A stretch of 9,632 nucleotides of DNA from Desulfotignum sp. (GTDB taxonomy: Bacteria; Desulfobacterota; Desulfobacteria; Desulfobacterales; Desulfobacteraceae): assembly GCA_011390695.1 (NCBI GenBank), contig JAABRW010000425.1, positions 1 to 9,632 of the forward strand, read 5' to 3'. The notes below the pieces were generated by a model. That model did no database searches. It was not told where the DNA came from and saw only the letters and a list, made by a program, of their open reading frames with translations. Position numbers and translations under genes: made by a program. Positions 1-5,913 of this stretch are shown one piece after another. Position 1 is the stretch's first letter, and each line of letters opens with the position of its first letter.

Positions 1-170
1 GGAATCAACAAAAGTACCAGCAGTCTTGCCTGCAATGTCCTGAAACTGAGGCGGGATACGTGCATGTCTGTCCTTTTCATTGTGAATAAACAGTATGTTG
101 TAATGGTAACAAGCCATCATTGTCAAGGCAAGGATATATTGCCTTTTGTCATGCAGATACAGGCTTTTTC
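1..170. other. Upstream region, no gene recognised
   Basis: No protein could be recognised here. On the + strand one frame is open from base 1 to a TGA at 172-174 (57 codons), and another is open from base 3 to a TAA at 87-89 (28 codons). The shorter one contains four cysteines in the pattern C-x2-C-x10-C-x3-C. Either could be the 3' end of a gene that begins before the window, but open stretches of this length are expected by chance. A 7-bp hairpin at 125-145 and a promoter at 171-200 follow, which fits an intergenic region before the ATPase gene. Confidence 0.3.
125..147 (+). terminator. Small hairpin, weak terminator candidate
   Basis: Arms AAGGCAA (125-131) and TTGCCTT (139-145) are perfectly complementary around a 7-base loop and are followed by only two more T residues. 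The stem is short and the T tract poor, so this is at best a weak terminator for whatever ends upstream. It lies about 36 bases after the TAA at 87-89 and 24 bases before the -35 box of the next promoter, which is the right place for one. Confidence 0.25.
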
Positions 171-200
171 TTGACACAGGGAACCACGCCAAAGTATATA
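171..200 (+). promoter_or_regulatory. Sigma70-type promoter of the ATPase-HDOD unit
   Basis: A perfect TTGACA at 171-176 is followed after 18 bases by TATATA at 195-200. TATAAC at 197-202 is an alternative -10 at a less favourable spacing of 20. The predicted transcript starts near 207 and gives a leader of about 50 bases before the ATG at 259. Because transcription starts close to the TTG at 223 and that codon has no Shine-Dalgarno sequence, the promoter supports the ATG at 259 as the start. The -35 box is exact, so confidence is fair even though the -10 matches only four of six positions. Confidence 0.6.
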
Positions 201-228
201 ACGGGGAACTCTTTGGGTTTCTTTGGCG
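187..228. promoter_or_regulatory. CTTTGG inverted and direct repeats around the promoter
   Basis: CGCCAAAG (187-194) and CTTTGGCG (221-228) form a perfect 8-bp inverted repeat. The left arm lies in the -35/-10 spacer and the right arm just downstream of the predicted transcription start. A further CTTTGG at 211-216 stands exactly 10 bp before the one at 221, in the same orientation. The left arm would not be transcribed, so this would act in DNA as an operator rather than as an RNA hairpin. No known regulator consensus was recognised. Confidence 0.35.
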
Positions 229-258
229 ATATCTCTAATACGGATGGAAGAAACTATT

Positions 259-2154
259 ATGGCGGCAGACACGAAAACAACCGAAAATTCGATTTCTGAA
301 AAACTGGGCAAGGTAATTTTTTATCTTTTAAAAGAAAACTATATTACAAATGAAAACATCAATTATGCCAGACGTATTCAAAAACGGCTGCAACCACCCA
401 GACCCCTTCTGGAGGTTCTCAAAGAGCTTGATTATGTAGATGATGAAAAAATCACCCTGGCCATTAAAGCGAACAGGGACAATCTCAAAGTTGGTACACT
501 GCTTGTGGAACTCGGGTATATTTCCAGAAAAGACCTGGATAAGGCTTTGAAAGTCCAGCATGAAGAAAAAAACAACAGAAAAATCGGGGATATTCTTATA
601 GACAACCGGGTCATTGATGAAAAAACCGTTATAGAAATGCTTTCCCTGCAGCTGGGGTTTCCTTTTGTAGAACCGGAATTCATAGAACTTGATCATGATC
701 TTTTCCAGAAGGTCCCTTTTAAACTTTATATGCAAAACAGGTTCATTCCCATCAAAATGCAGGAAGACAAAATCCTGGTTGCATTTTCAGACCCCCTTCA
801 CAAACCCACTGTGGAATCGGTTCAGGCAATTTTTAAAAAAGAGATCGAAATTGCCATAACAAAACGCGACTCCATCGACTTTGCCATCCAGAAAATGATC
901 CGGGAACAGAACAAGGACAAAAAACCGTTGACCATGGATGATGAATCCATTGTGGGTATTGTCAATACCATTATTATAAACGGTATACGGGCAAAAGCCA
1001 GTGATATCCACATTGAACCGATGCACGACAGGTTCAGGGTGAGATTCAGAATCGACGGCATCATGCACCATATCAAGGATTACTCAAAAGATATCATGCC
1101 CCATATCGCCAGCCGCATCAAAATACTGACAGGACTGGATATCACTGAGAAAAGACGTCACCAGGGAGGGCGTATTGATTTCCAGTTCAATGAATACAAG
1201 GTTGATTTGCGGGTCTCCACCTATATTACGGTCCATGGTGAAAAAATTGTATTTAGAATTATCAATAAAATGGACACGCTTTTGACAGTGGAAGAACTCG
1301 GCATGCCCCCGAGAATGCAGGAAAATTTTATCGAACGGGCGCTCATGGCACCAAGTGGTGTGACCATTGTCACGGGGCCGACAGGATCAGGAAAAACATC
1401 AACGGTTTACTCGTGCATCGGATATCTCAACACACCGCTCAACAGCATCATAACAGCAGAAGATCCGGTTGAATATGTCATCGACGGGATCGGCCAGTGC
1501 TCCATCAATGAAAAACTCAACCTTACTTTTGAAGAAACCCTGCGCCATATTGTCCGGCAGGATCCTGATATTATCGTCATTGGTGAAATCAGGGACTTTT
1601 TTTCCGCTGATATCGCAGTCCAGGCGGCCCTGACAGGACATCAGGTATTGTCAACCTTTCACACGGAAGACAGTATCGGAGCGCTGATAAGATTGATCAA
1701 TATGAAAATAGAACCATTTTTAATCTCCTCAACCATCAATTGTGTGCTGGCCCAGAGGCTGCTGCGCAGAATATGCCCCAATTGTAAAAAGAAACACATG
1801 CCCGGGGCGGGTGAAATGAAACTTTTGGGATACCAGGGTGAAGAACTCTCCGGCGGATCCTTCCACAGGGGAGAAGGCTGCGGACACTGTAGAAACACCG
1901 GGTATGTCGGTAGAATAGCCGTCCATGAAATGCTCCTGCCGGATGAACATGTCAGGGATGCGGTTCTGAAAAACAGTACCAGCCATGAATTGCGGGAAAT
2001 CAGTATTCAAAGCGCCGGACTGGTAACCCTTTTTGAAAATGGGATATACAAGGCCGCCAAAGGAATCACAACCATTGAAGAGGTTTTGCGGTGCCTGCCG
2101 AGACTGGTTCCCCCCCGGCCCCTTGCCGAAATTAAACGACTGCTTGGAGGATAA
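259..2154 (+). CDS. GspE/PilB/MshE-family secretion or pilus assembly ATPase
   Basis: This is a cytoplasmic hexameric AAA-like ATPase of the type II secretion/type IV pilus family, which powers assembly of a pilus or pseudopilus at the inner membrane. The start chosen is ATG 259, with GGAAG at 246-250, giving 631 residues; TTG 223 and ATG 244 lack a ribosome site. Residues 18-131 contain four 24-residue MshEN-like motifs. A conserved N2 region (about 132-230) follows, then the ATPase core: Walker A GPTGSGKT (373-380), the Asp box with EDPVEY, Walker B with catalytic Glu443 in VIGEIRD, and the His box TGHQVLSTFHTEDS. Cys506/Cys509 and Cys541/Cys544 form the zinc-binding C-terminal element that GspE and PilB keep but retraction ATPases (PilT) lack. 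All catalytic motifs look intact. The window holds no pilin, PilC or PilT gene, so PilB, GspE and MshE cannot be told apart. An HDOD gene follows after two bases. Confidence 0.93.
   Translation: MAADTKTTENSISEKLGKVIFYLLKENYITNENINYARRIQKRLQPPRPLLEVLKELDYVDDEKITLAIKANRDNLKVGTLLVELGYISRKDLDKALKVQHEEKNNRKIGDILIDNRVIDEKTVIEMLSLQLGFPFVEPEFIELDHDLFQKVPFKLYMQNRFIPIKMQEDKILVAFSDPLHKPTVESVQAIFKKEIEIAITKRDSIDFAIQKMIREQNKDKKPLTMDDESIVGIVNTIIINGIRAKASDIHIEPMHDRFRVRFRIDGIMHHIKDYSKDIMPHIASRIKILTGLDITEKRRHQGGRIDFQFNEYKVDLRVSTYITVHGEKIVFRIINKMDTLLTVEELGMPPRMQENFIERALMAPSGVTIVTGPTGSGKTSTVYSCIGYLNTPLNSIITAEDPVEYVIDGIGQCSINEKLNLTFEETLRHIVRQDPDIIVIGEIRDFFSADIAVQAALTGHQVLSTFHTEDSIGALIRLINMKIEPFLISSTINCVLAQRLLRRICPNCKKKHMPGAGEMKLLGYQGEELSGGSFHRGEGCGHCRNTGYVGRIAVHEMLLPDEHVRDAVLKNSTSHELREISIQSAGLVTLFENGIYKAAKGITTIEEVLRCLPRLVPPRPLAEIKRLLGG
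2146..2150 (+). promoter_or_regulatory. GGAGG ribosome binding site that sets a TTG start
   Basis: GGAGG lies within the last codons of the ATPase gene, six bases before the TTG at 2157. It is the strongest Shine-Dalgarno sequence near this junction and fixes the non-ATG start of the HDOD gene. Its position inside the upstream gene implies translational coupling. Confidence 0.75.
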
Positions 2155-2156
2155 TT

Positions 2157-3041
2157 TTGCACAGTGATAAATCATTTCTGGAAATCATTGAGGACTTTAT
2201 TGAATCCGACAGGGTTACCCTTCCGCCGTTTGATAAAACAGCGCTGAGAATCCAGCAGGAAATTCAAAAATCAGATGTTTCTATTTCCAGAATAGAAAAA
2301 CTGATTATTGTAGATCCTGCCATGTCAAGCCAGATTCTGAAAATTGCAAATTCCTCTTTTTTCCGGGGCCTTTCAAAGGTAATGAATATAAGGGAGGCCA
2401 TTGTCAGGATGGGTTTGAATGAGATCACAAAAATGGTCATGATTCTGAGCCAGAAAAAAATGTACGCAACCCAAGATGTTTTTATCAAAAATTACCGCAA
2501 CAACCTTTGGCAGCATGCCCTTGTCTGTGCCCTGGTGAGCCAGTGGGTTGCAAAGGAAGCAGGATTTGAGGAATCCACACAGGAGGTGTTTTTTGCATCC
2601 TTGATGCATGATATCGGCAAGCTTTTTCTCATCACTGTGATTGAAAAAATCAAGCTTTCAAAAGAAATTACGTTCATACCGTCAAAAGCAGTCATCAATG
2701 AAATCATTAAAACCCAGCATGCTGAACAGGGATACCAACTGTTGAAAAAATGGAATATCCCTTCACAATATTGCCAGGTGGCAAAAGAGCATCATGACAA
2801 AAAAATAGACCCTGCGAACATACCGTTAATAATTTTACGACTGGTGAACAAGACCTGTAACAAGGTAAAAGCCAGTAACAGCAAGACGACTCCAGCCAGC
2901 GCTCTGTCAGATAGTTCTATAACAGCTGAAGCAAATTTTTTTGGGTTTTCAGAAATTAAACTGGCGCAGCTTGAACTCAAGATTGAGGATTCATTCAAGA
3001 GGGTCAGCGCCCATTACAATATCTCTGATCCCGCAAGTTAG
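2157..3041 (+). CDS. HDOD-domain signalling protein
   Basis: The product is 294 residues and starts at TTG 2157, only two bases after the ATPase stop codon. The HDOD domain covers roughly residues 20-235. It begins with the typical LPPF and IVDPAMSSQILKIANSS-type segment (about 50-67), followed by REAIVRMGL and the hallmark SLMHDIGKL (149-156). HDOD proteins are cytoplasmic and act as scaffolds or regulators in motility, pilus and c-di-GMP networks; most are thought not to be enzymes. Here H120, H151-D152, H188 and H212-H213 line up with the metal ligands of HD-GYP-type phosphohydrolases, while the usual last Asp appears to be Asn231. The C-terminal 60 residues are a Ser/Thr/Ala-rich linker and a short helical tail, with no output domain. 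No transmembrane segment is visible. Tight linkage suggests it regulates the ATPase or its appendage, which is an inference. Confidence 0.88.
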   Translation: MHSDKSFLEIIEDFIESDRVTLPPFDKTALRIQQEIQKSDVSISRIEKLIIVDPAMSSQILKIANSSFFRGLSKVMNIREAIVRMGLNEITKMVMILSQKKMYATQDVFIKNYRNNLWQHALVCALVSQWVAKEAGFEESTQEVFFASLMHDIGKLFLITVIEKIKLSKEITFIPSKAVINEIIKTQHAEQGYQLLKKWNIPSQYCQVAKEHHDKKIDPANIPLIILRLVNKTCNKVKASNSKTTPASALSDSSITAEANFFGFSEIKLAQLELKIEDSFKRVSAHYNISDPAS

Positions 3042-3108
3042 CATATCCCGGGCTTGCCCAAAGACTTGTTCCCATACAATCCATTTTTGATACTGTACCA
3101 AAATTTGT

Positions 3109-3137
3109 TTGACAGATATGGATGCCGGGTCTATTTT
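3109..3137 (+). promoter_or_regulatory. Promoter of the EamA permease gene
   Basis: A perfect TTGACA (3109-3114) is followed after 17 bases by TATTTT (3132-3137), which matches four of six -10 positions. The predicted transcript start near 3144 gives a leader of about 35 bases before ATG 3179. The promoter spans the upstream in-frame ATG at 3122, so that codon would not be in the transcript. Confidence 0.55.
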
Positions 3138-3178
3138 ACACATCTGGCCGGAACCATGAATCTCAAGGACGTTCACAT

Positions 3179-4063
3179 ATGCAGCCATCCACAACCCGCA
3201 CCGTTCTCATGGATGCCCGGATTGCCGGACCTTTGTTCATGCTGTCTGCCGCCCTTTTTTTCACCCTTATGTCCACCATGGTCAAACTGATGCCGGACCA
3301 TTACACGGTCTGGCACCTTGGGTTTATCCGCTGCTTTGGCGGGATGCTGGTACTGACAACCGTGTTCAGCCGCAGAAGAAATCCCTTTAAAGGACACAAA
3401 ATCCCGCTGCTGGTACTCAGGGGCTGTGCCGGGTCTCTGGCCTTTTTCTTTGTGGTGTCTGCCCTGCGTACCCTGCCCATGTCCACGGCAGTGGTGCTGT
3501 TTTATTCCTATCCTGCCTTTGCCGCCCTTTTCGGGTTCATCATATACAAAGAAAAGGTGAACCGGCTGCAGATTGCATGCATTGCCGTGCTCCTGACAGG
3601 GGTGGCCATTCTGTTTGATTTCCGGCTGTCCGCCAATGCCCTGGGCCAGGCCATGGCCATTATCGGGGCGCTGCTGGCCGGATTCACTGTCACCATTATC
3701 AGGTCTCTGCGGGAGCACAACGGGCCGGTGATCATCTATTTTTATTTCTGCACCATGGGCACTTTGGCCACCCTTCCCTATTGCCTCTCCCACCCGATTG
3801 TTCCTGCATCTGCTGTTGAATGGGCAATGATCGCAGGGATCATTGCCGTGTCCGTGGCTGCCCAGCTGCTCATGAACCAGGGGTTTTTCTTCTGCAGGGG
3901 CTTTGAAGGGGCCGCCTACATGTCCAGTGAAACCTTGTTTACAGCGGTTGTGGGCATTGTCTTTCTTATGGAACCGGTCTCCTGGCATCTTTTTGCCGGA
4001 GGTCTGCTCATTGTGGGCTCCGGCCTGGCCATGCACCGGCTGGGACGGGTAAAAACTATATAA
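3179..4063 (+). CDS. EamA/DMT-family permease, ten membrane helices
   Basis: This is an inner-membrane transporter of the drug/metabolite superfamily and probably exports a small metabolite or amino acid; the substrate cannot be read from sequence. From ATG 3179 (AAGGA at 3165-3169, nine bases upstream) it has 294 residues, the usual length. Hydrophobic segments fall near 15-33, 45-63, 76-94, 101-120, 130-146, 157-175, 184-201, 214-232, 250-264 and 270-286. These form two five-helix EamA repeats (about 15-146 and 157-286). Each repeat shows the family pattern of an acidic residue (Glu124, Glu265) just before its last helix. The positive patch RRR at 65-67 fits a cytoplasmic loop. The upstream in-frame ATG at 3122 is rejected because it lies inside the promoter, and ATG 3209 lacks a ribosome site. 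The gene has its own promoter and no obvious partner. Confidence 0.9.
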   Translation: MQPSTTRTVLMDARIAGPLFMLSAALFFTLMSTMVKLMPDHYTVWHLGFIRCFGGMLVLTTVFSRRRNPFKGHKIPLLVLRGCAGSLAFFFVVSALRTLPMSTAVVLFYSYPAFAALFGFIIYKEKVNRLQIACIAVLLTGVAILFDFRLSANALGQAMAIIGALLAGFTVTIIRSLREHNGPVIIYFYFCTMGTLATLPYCLSHPIVPASAVEWAMIAGIIAVSVAAQLLMNQGFFFCRGFEGAAYMSSETLFTAVVGIVFLMEPVSWHLFAGGLLIVGSGLAMHRLGRVKTI

Positions 4064-4092
4064 CACCCATGCCCTGGCGGGCACAACCAAAA

Positions 4093-4126
4093 ATGAAAGT
4101 ATGAGCAGGCAGATATTAACTTTCAT
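4093..4126. repeat. 8-bp inverted repeat upstream of the acyl-CoA dehydrogenase gene
   Basis: ATGAAAGT (4093-4100) and ACTTTCAT (4119-4126) are perfectly complementary with 18 bases between them. The right arm ends five bases before the AAGGA ribosome site (4132-4136) of the next gene. As RNA the stem is A/U-rich with a long loop and would be weak. As DNA the half-sites are 26 bp centre to centre, possible for a dimeric repressor. There is no T tract, so it is not a terminator. A small TGCCC/GGGCA hairpin at 4070-4083, just after the permease stop codon, also lacks a T tract. Confidence 0.35.
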
Positions 4127-4144
4127 ATAAAAAGGAAACACAGT

Positions 4145-5848
4145 ATGATTTTATTCAATCCCAAAACCGCCACCTACGACCATCTGGATCCGGCATCCAG
4201 GCAGATCATGGAAAAAACCATAGCTTTTTTTGAGAACCGGGGCAAAAAAAGATTAAAAGAAGATTTTCACCAGCGGGTCTGGTACCAGGATTTTCTGGAT
4301 TTTTTAAAGGAAAACCAGATTTTTGCCACCCTGCTCACCCCGGAAAAATATGCCGTAGACAATGACAACGCCCGGTGGGACACACGGCGCATCTGTGATT
4401 TCAATGAAATACTGGGGTTCTACAACCTTGCCCACTGGTATACCTGGCAGGTATCCATCCTGGGACTGGGTCCCATCTGGATGGCGGACAATGAAGACAT
4501 AAAAGAAAAAACCGCACAGCTTCTAAAAGATGGCCATATTTTTGCCTTTGGCCTGTCTGAAAAAGACCACGGTGCAGATCTCTATGCCTCTGACATGGCC
4601 CTGACCCCTCTGGGAGACGGAAAATACGTGGCGGACGGCGGCAAATACTATATTGGCAATGCCAACCCGGCCGGGATTGTATCCACCTTTGGCAAAAATT
4701 CGGAAACTGATGAATATGTCTTTTTTGCAGCCGATCCCGGCCATGACAATTATGATCTGGTCCAGAACGTGGTGGACTGGGAAGGATATGTGGCGGAATA
4801 TGCCCTGAACGGCTATCCTGTTACCGATGCACAGATCATGTCCACGGGCCGGGCTGCCTGGGACAGTGCCCTGAACACCATTAACGTGGGAAAATTCAAC
4901 CTGGGCTGGGCATCCATCGGCATCTGCACCCATGCTTTTTACGAAGGGCTCAACCATGCGGCCGGACGGAACCTGTACGGCAGATGGGTCACTGATTTTC
5001 CCCATATCCGCAGGCTTTTTGTGGATGCCTATACCCGCCTGGCTGCCATGAAAATCTTTTCTTTGCGGGCTGCTGATTATTTTCGATGTGCATCTGCACA
5101 GGACCGGCGCTACCTGCTGTACAACCCCATGGTCAAAATGAAGGTGACCTGTGAAGGGGAAAATGTGATCAACCTCCTCTGGGATGTGATCGCAGCCAGG
5201 GGATTTGAAAAAGACACCTATTTTGAAATGGCTGCCACAGACATACGGTCTCTGCCCAAACTCGAAGGCACCGTGCATGTGAACATGGCGCTGATCATCA
5301 AGTTCATGGCCAACTATTTTTTCAATCCCGGCACATTTCCCGATATTCCCGGACGCGATGATCCGGCATGTGATACATTTTTGTTCAACCAGGGAGCAAC
5401 AAAAGGCCTGGGCAAAATCCAGTTCCATGACTACCACCTGGCCTATGACAGTGTGGATCTGCCCAACATCAACATCTTCAAAGAACAGATTGACCAGCTG
5501 GCCCGGATGCTTGCAAAAGCCACCCCGGACAAGGACCAGGCAAAAAACATGGATTTTCTGCTCTATCTGGGGGAACTGTTCACCCTGGTGGCCTATGGCC
5601 AGCTCATTATTGAAAAATATCACATGGACAAGATCGACCCGGACCTGCTGGAACAGATCTTTGATGTCATGATCAGAGATTTCAGTGAATTCGCCTTGAA
5701 ACTGTATGCCAGACCCGGCACCACCAAAGCCCAGATGGATTTTTGCATGGCAATGATTAAAAAACCGGTCACAGACACCGACCGGTTCAACCGGATCTGG
5801 GAAAACCATGTCATGGCCCTGAAAGACGCTTATGAGATGACACCATAG
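4145..5848 (+). CDS. Acyl-CoA dehydrogenase family protein with long C-terminal extension
   Basis: This is an FAD-dependent flavoprotein expected to oxidise an acyl-CoA to the 2,3-enoyl-CoA and pass electrons to ETF; the substrate is unknown. It has 567 residues from ATG 4145, with AAGGA eight bases upstream. The N-terminal helical domain covers about 1-130. The beta domain begins with FGLSEKDHGADL (135-146), the counterpart of the usual TEP-x-GSD flavin/substrate segment. The C-terminal helical domain includes NVGKFNLGWASIGI (247-260) and KLEGTVHVN (372-380). Glu374 in LEGT stands where many family members carry the catalytic base (YEGT). About 190 further, mostly helical residues follow, against a usual length of 380-400; other long members such as AidB are known, but I cannot assign it to one. 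No ETF, thiolase or CoA ligase gene is adjacent, so it looks like an orphan unit. Confidence 0.85.
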   Translation: MILFNPKTATYDHLDPASRQIMEKTIAFFENRGKKRLKEDFHQRVWYQDFLDFLKENQIFATLLTPEKYAVDNDNARWDTRRICDFNEILGFYNLAHWYTWQVSILGLGPIWMADNEDIKEKTAQLLKDGHIFAFGLSEKDHGADLYASDMALTPLGDGKYVADGGKYYIGNANPAGIVSTFGKNSETDEYVFFAADPGHDNYDLVQNVVDWEGYVAEYALNGYPVTDAQIMSTGRAAWDSALNTINVGKFNLGWASIGICTHAFYEGLNHAAGRNLYGRWVTDFPHIRRLFVDAYTRLAAMKIFSLRAADYFRCASAQDRRYLLYNPMVKMKVTCEGENVINLLWDVIAARGFEKDTYFEMAATDIRSLPKLEGTVHVNMALIIKFMANYFFNPGTFPDIPGRDDPACDTFLFNQGATKGLGKIQFHDYHLAYDSVDLPNINIFKEQIDQLARMLAKATPDKDQAKNMDFLLYLGELFTLVAYGQLIIEKYHMDKIDPDLLEQIFDVMIRDFSEFALKLYARPGTTKAQMDFCMAMIKKPVTDTDRFNRIWENHVMALKDAYEMTP

Positions 5849-5876
5849 GGAGAATGGGGGCTGCCGGTAACAGGTC

Positions 5877-5905
5877 TTGCACAATTGGCTGATAATGATT
5901 ACAAT
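5877..5905 (+). promoter_or_regulatory. Candidate promoter of the helicase gene
   Basis: TTGCAC (5877-5882; three of six -35 positions) and TACAAT (5900-5905; five of six -10 positions) are 17 bases apart. GATAAT at 5891-5896 is an alternative -10 but lacks a good -35. Either choice puts the transcript start within about 12 bases of the ATG at 5914. The weak -35 box keeps confidence moderate. Confidence 0.4.
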
Positions 5906-5909
5906 CATG
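5891..5909. promoter_or_regulatory. Palindrome with Fur-box-like sequence over the -10 region
   Basis: ATGATT (5895-5900) and AATCAT (5903-5908) form a perfect inverted repeat around AC and cover the candidate -10. The 19-mer GATAATGATTACAATCATG (5891-5909) matches the classical Fur box GATAATGATAATCATTATC at 14 of 19 positions, with the first nine identical. In the 7-1-7 view the left half TGATAAT (5890-5896) is perfect and the right half matches five of seven. Binding would block RNA polymerase. The downstream gene is not an iron gene, so the regulator is unproven. Confidence 0.35.
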
Positions 5910-5913
5910 TGAT

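Noticed and set aside
223..258. Longer ATPase starts at TTG 223 or ATG 244
   Set aside because: Neither has a ribosome site and the predicted transcript begins near 207. ATG 259 has GGAAG at a good distance.
3051..3060. GGGC/GCCC element after the HDOD gene
   Set aside because: A four-base stem with a two-base loop and no T tract is not a credible terminator.
4070..4083. TGCCC/GGGCA hairpin after the permease stop codon as a terminator
   Set aside because: The stem is only 5 bp and is followed by A-rich DNA, not a T tract.
4120..4132. 13-base sequence CTTTCATATAAAA shared with 8099-8111, upstream of both the dehydrogenase and ridA genes
   Set aside because: About 0.7 identical 13-mer pairs are expected by chance in a window this size, more in A/T-rich DNA. 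At the first site it is too close to the start codon to serve as a promoter with a ribosome site.
3173..4141. 322-codon open frame on the minus strand
   Set aside because: It is opposite the EamA permease, whose ten helices and repeat structure make the + strand clearly coding. The minus product is a hydrophilic His/Gln/Gly-rich shadow.
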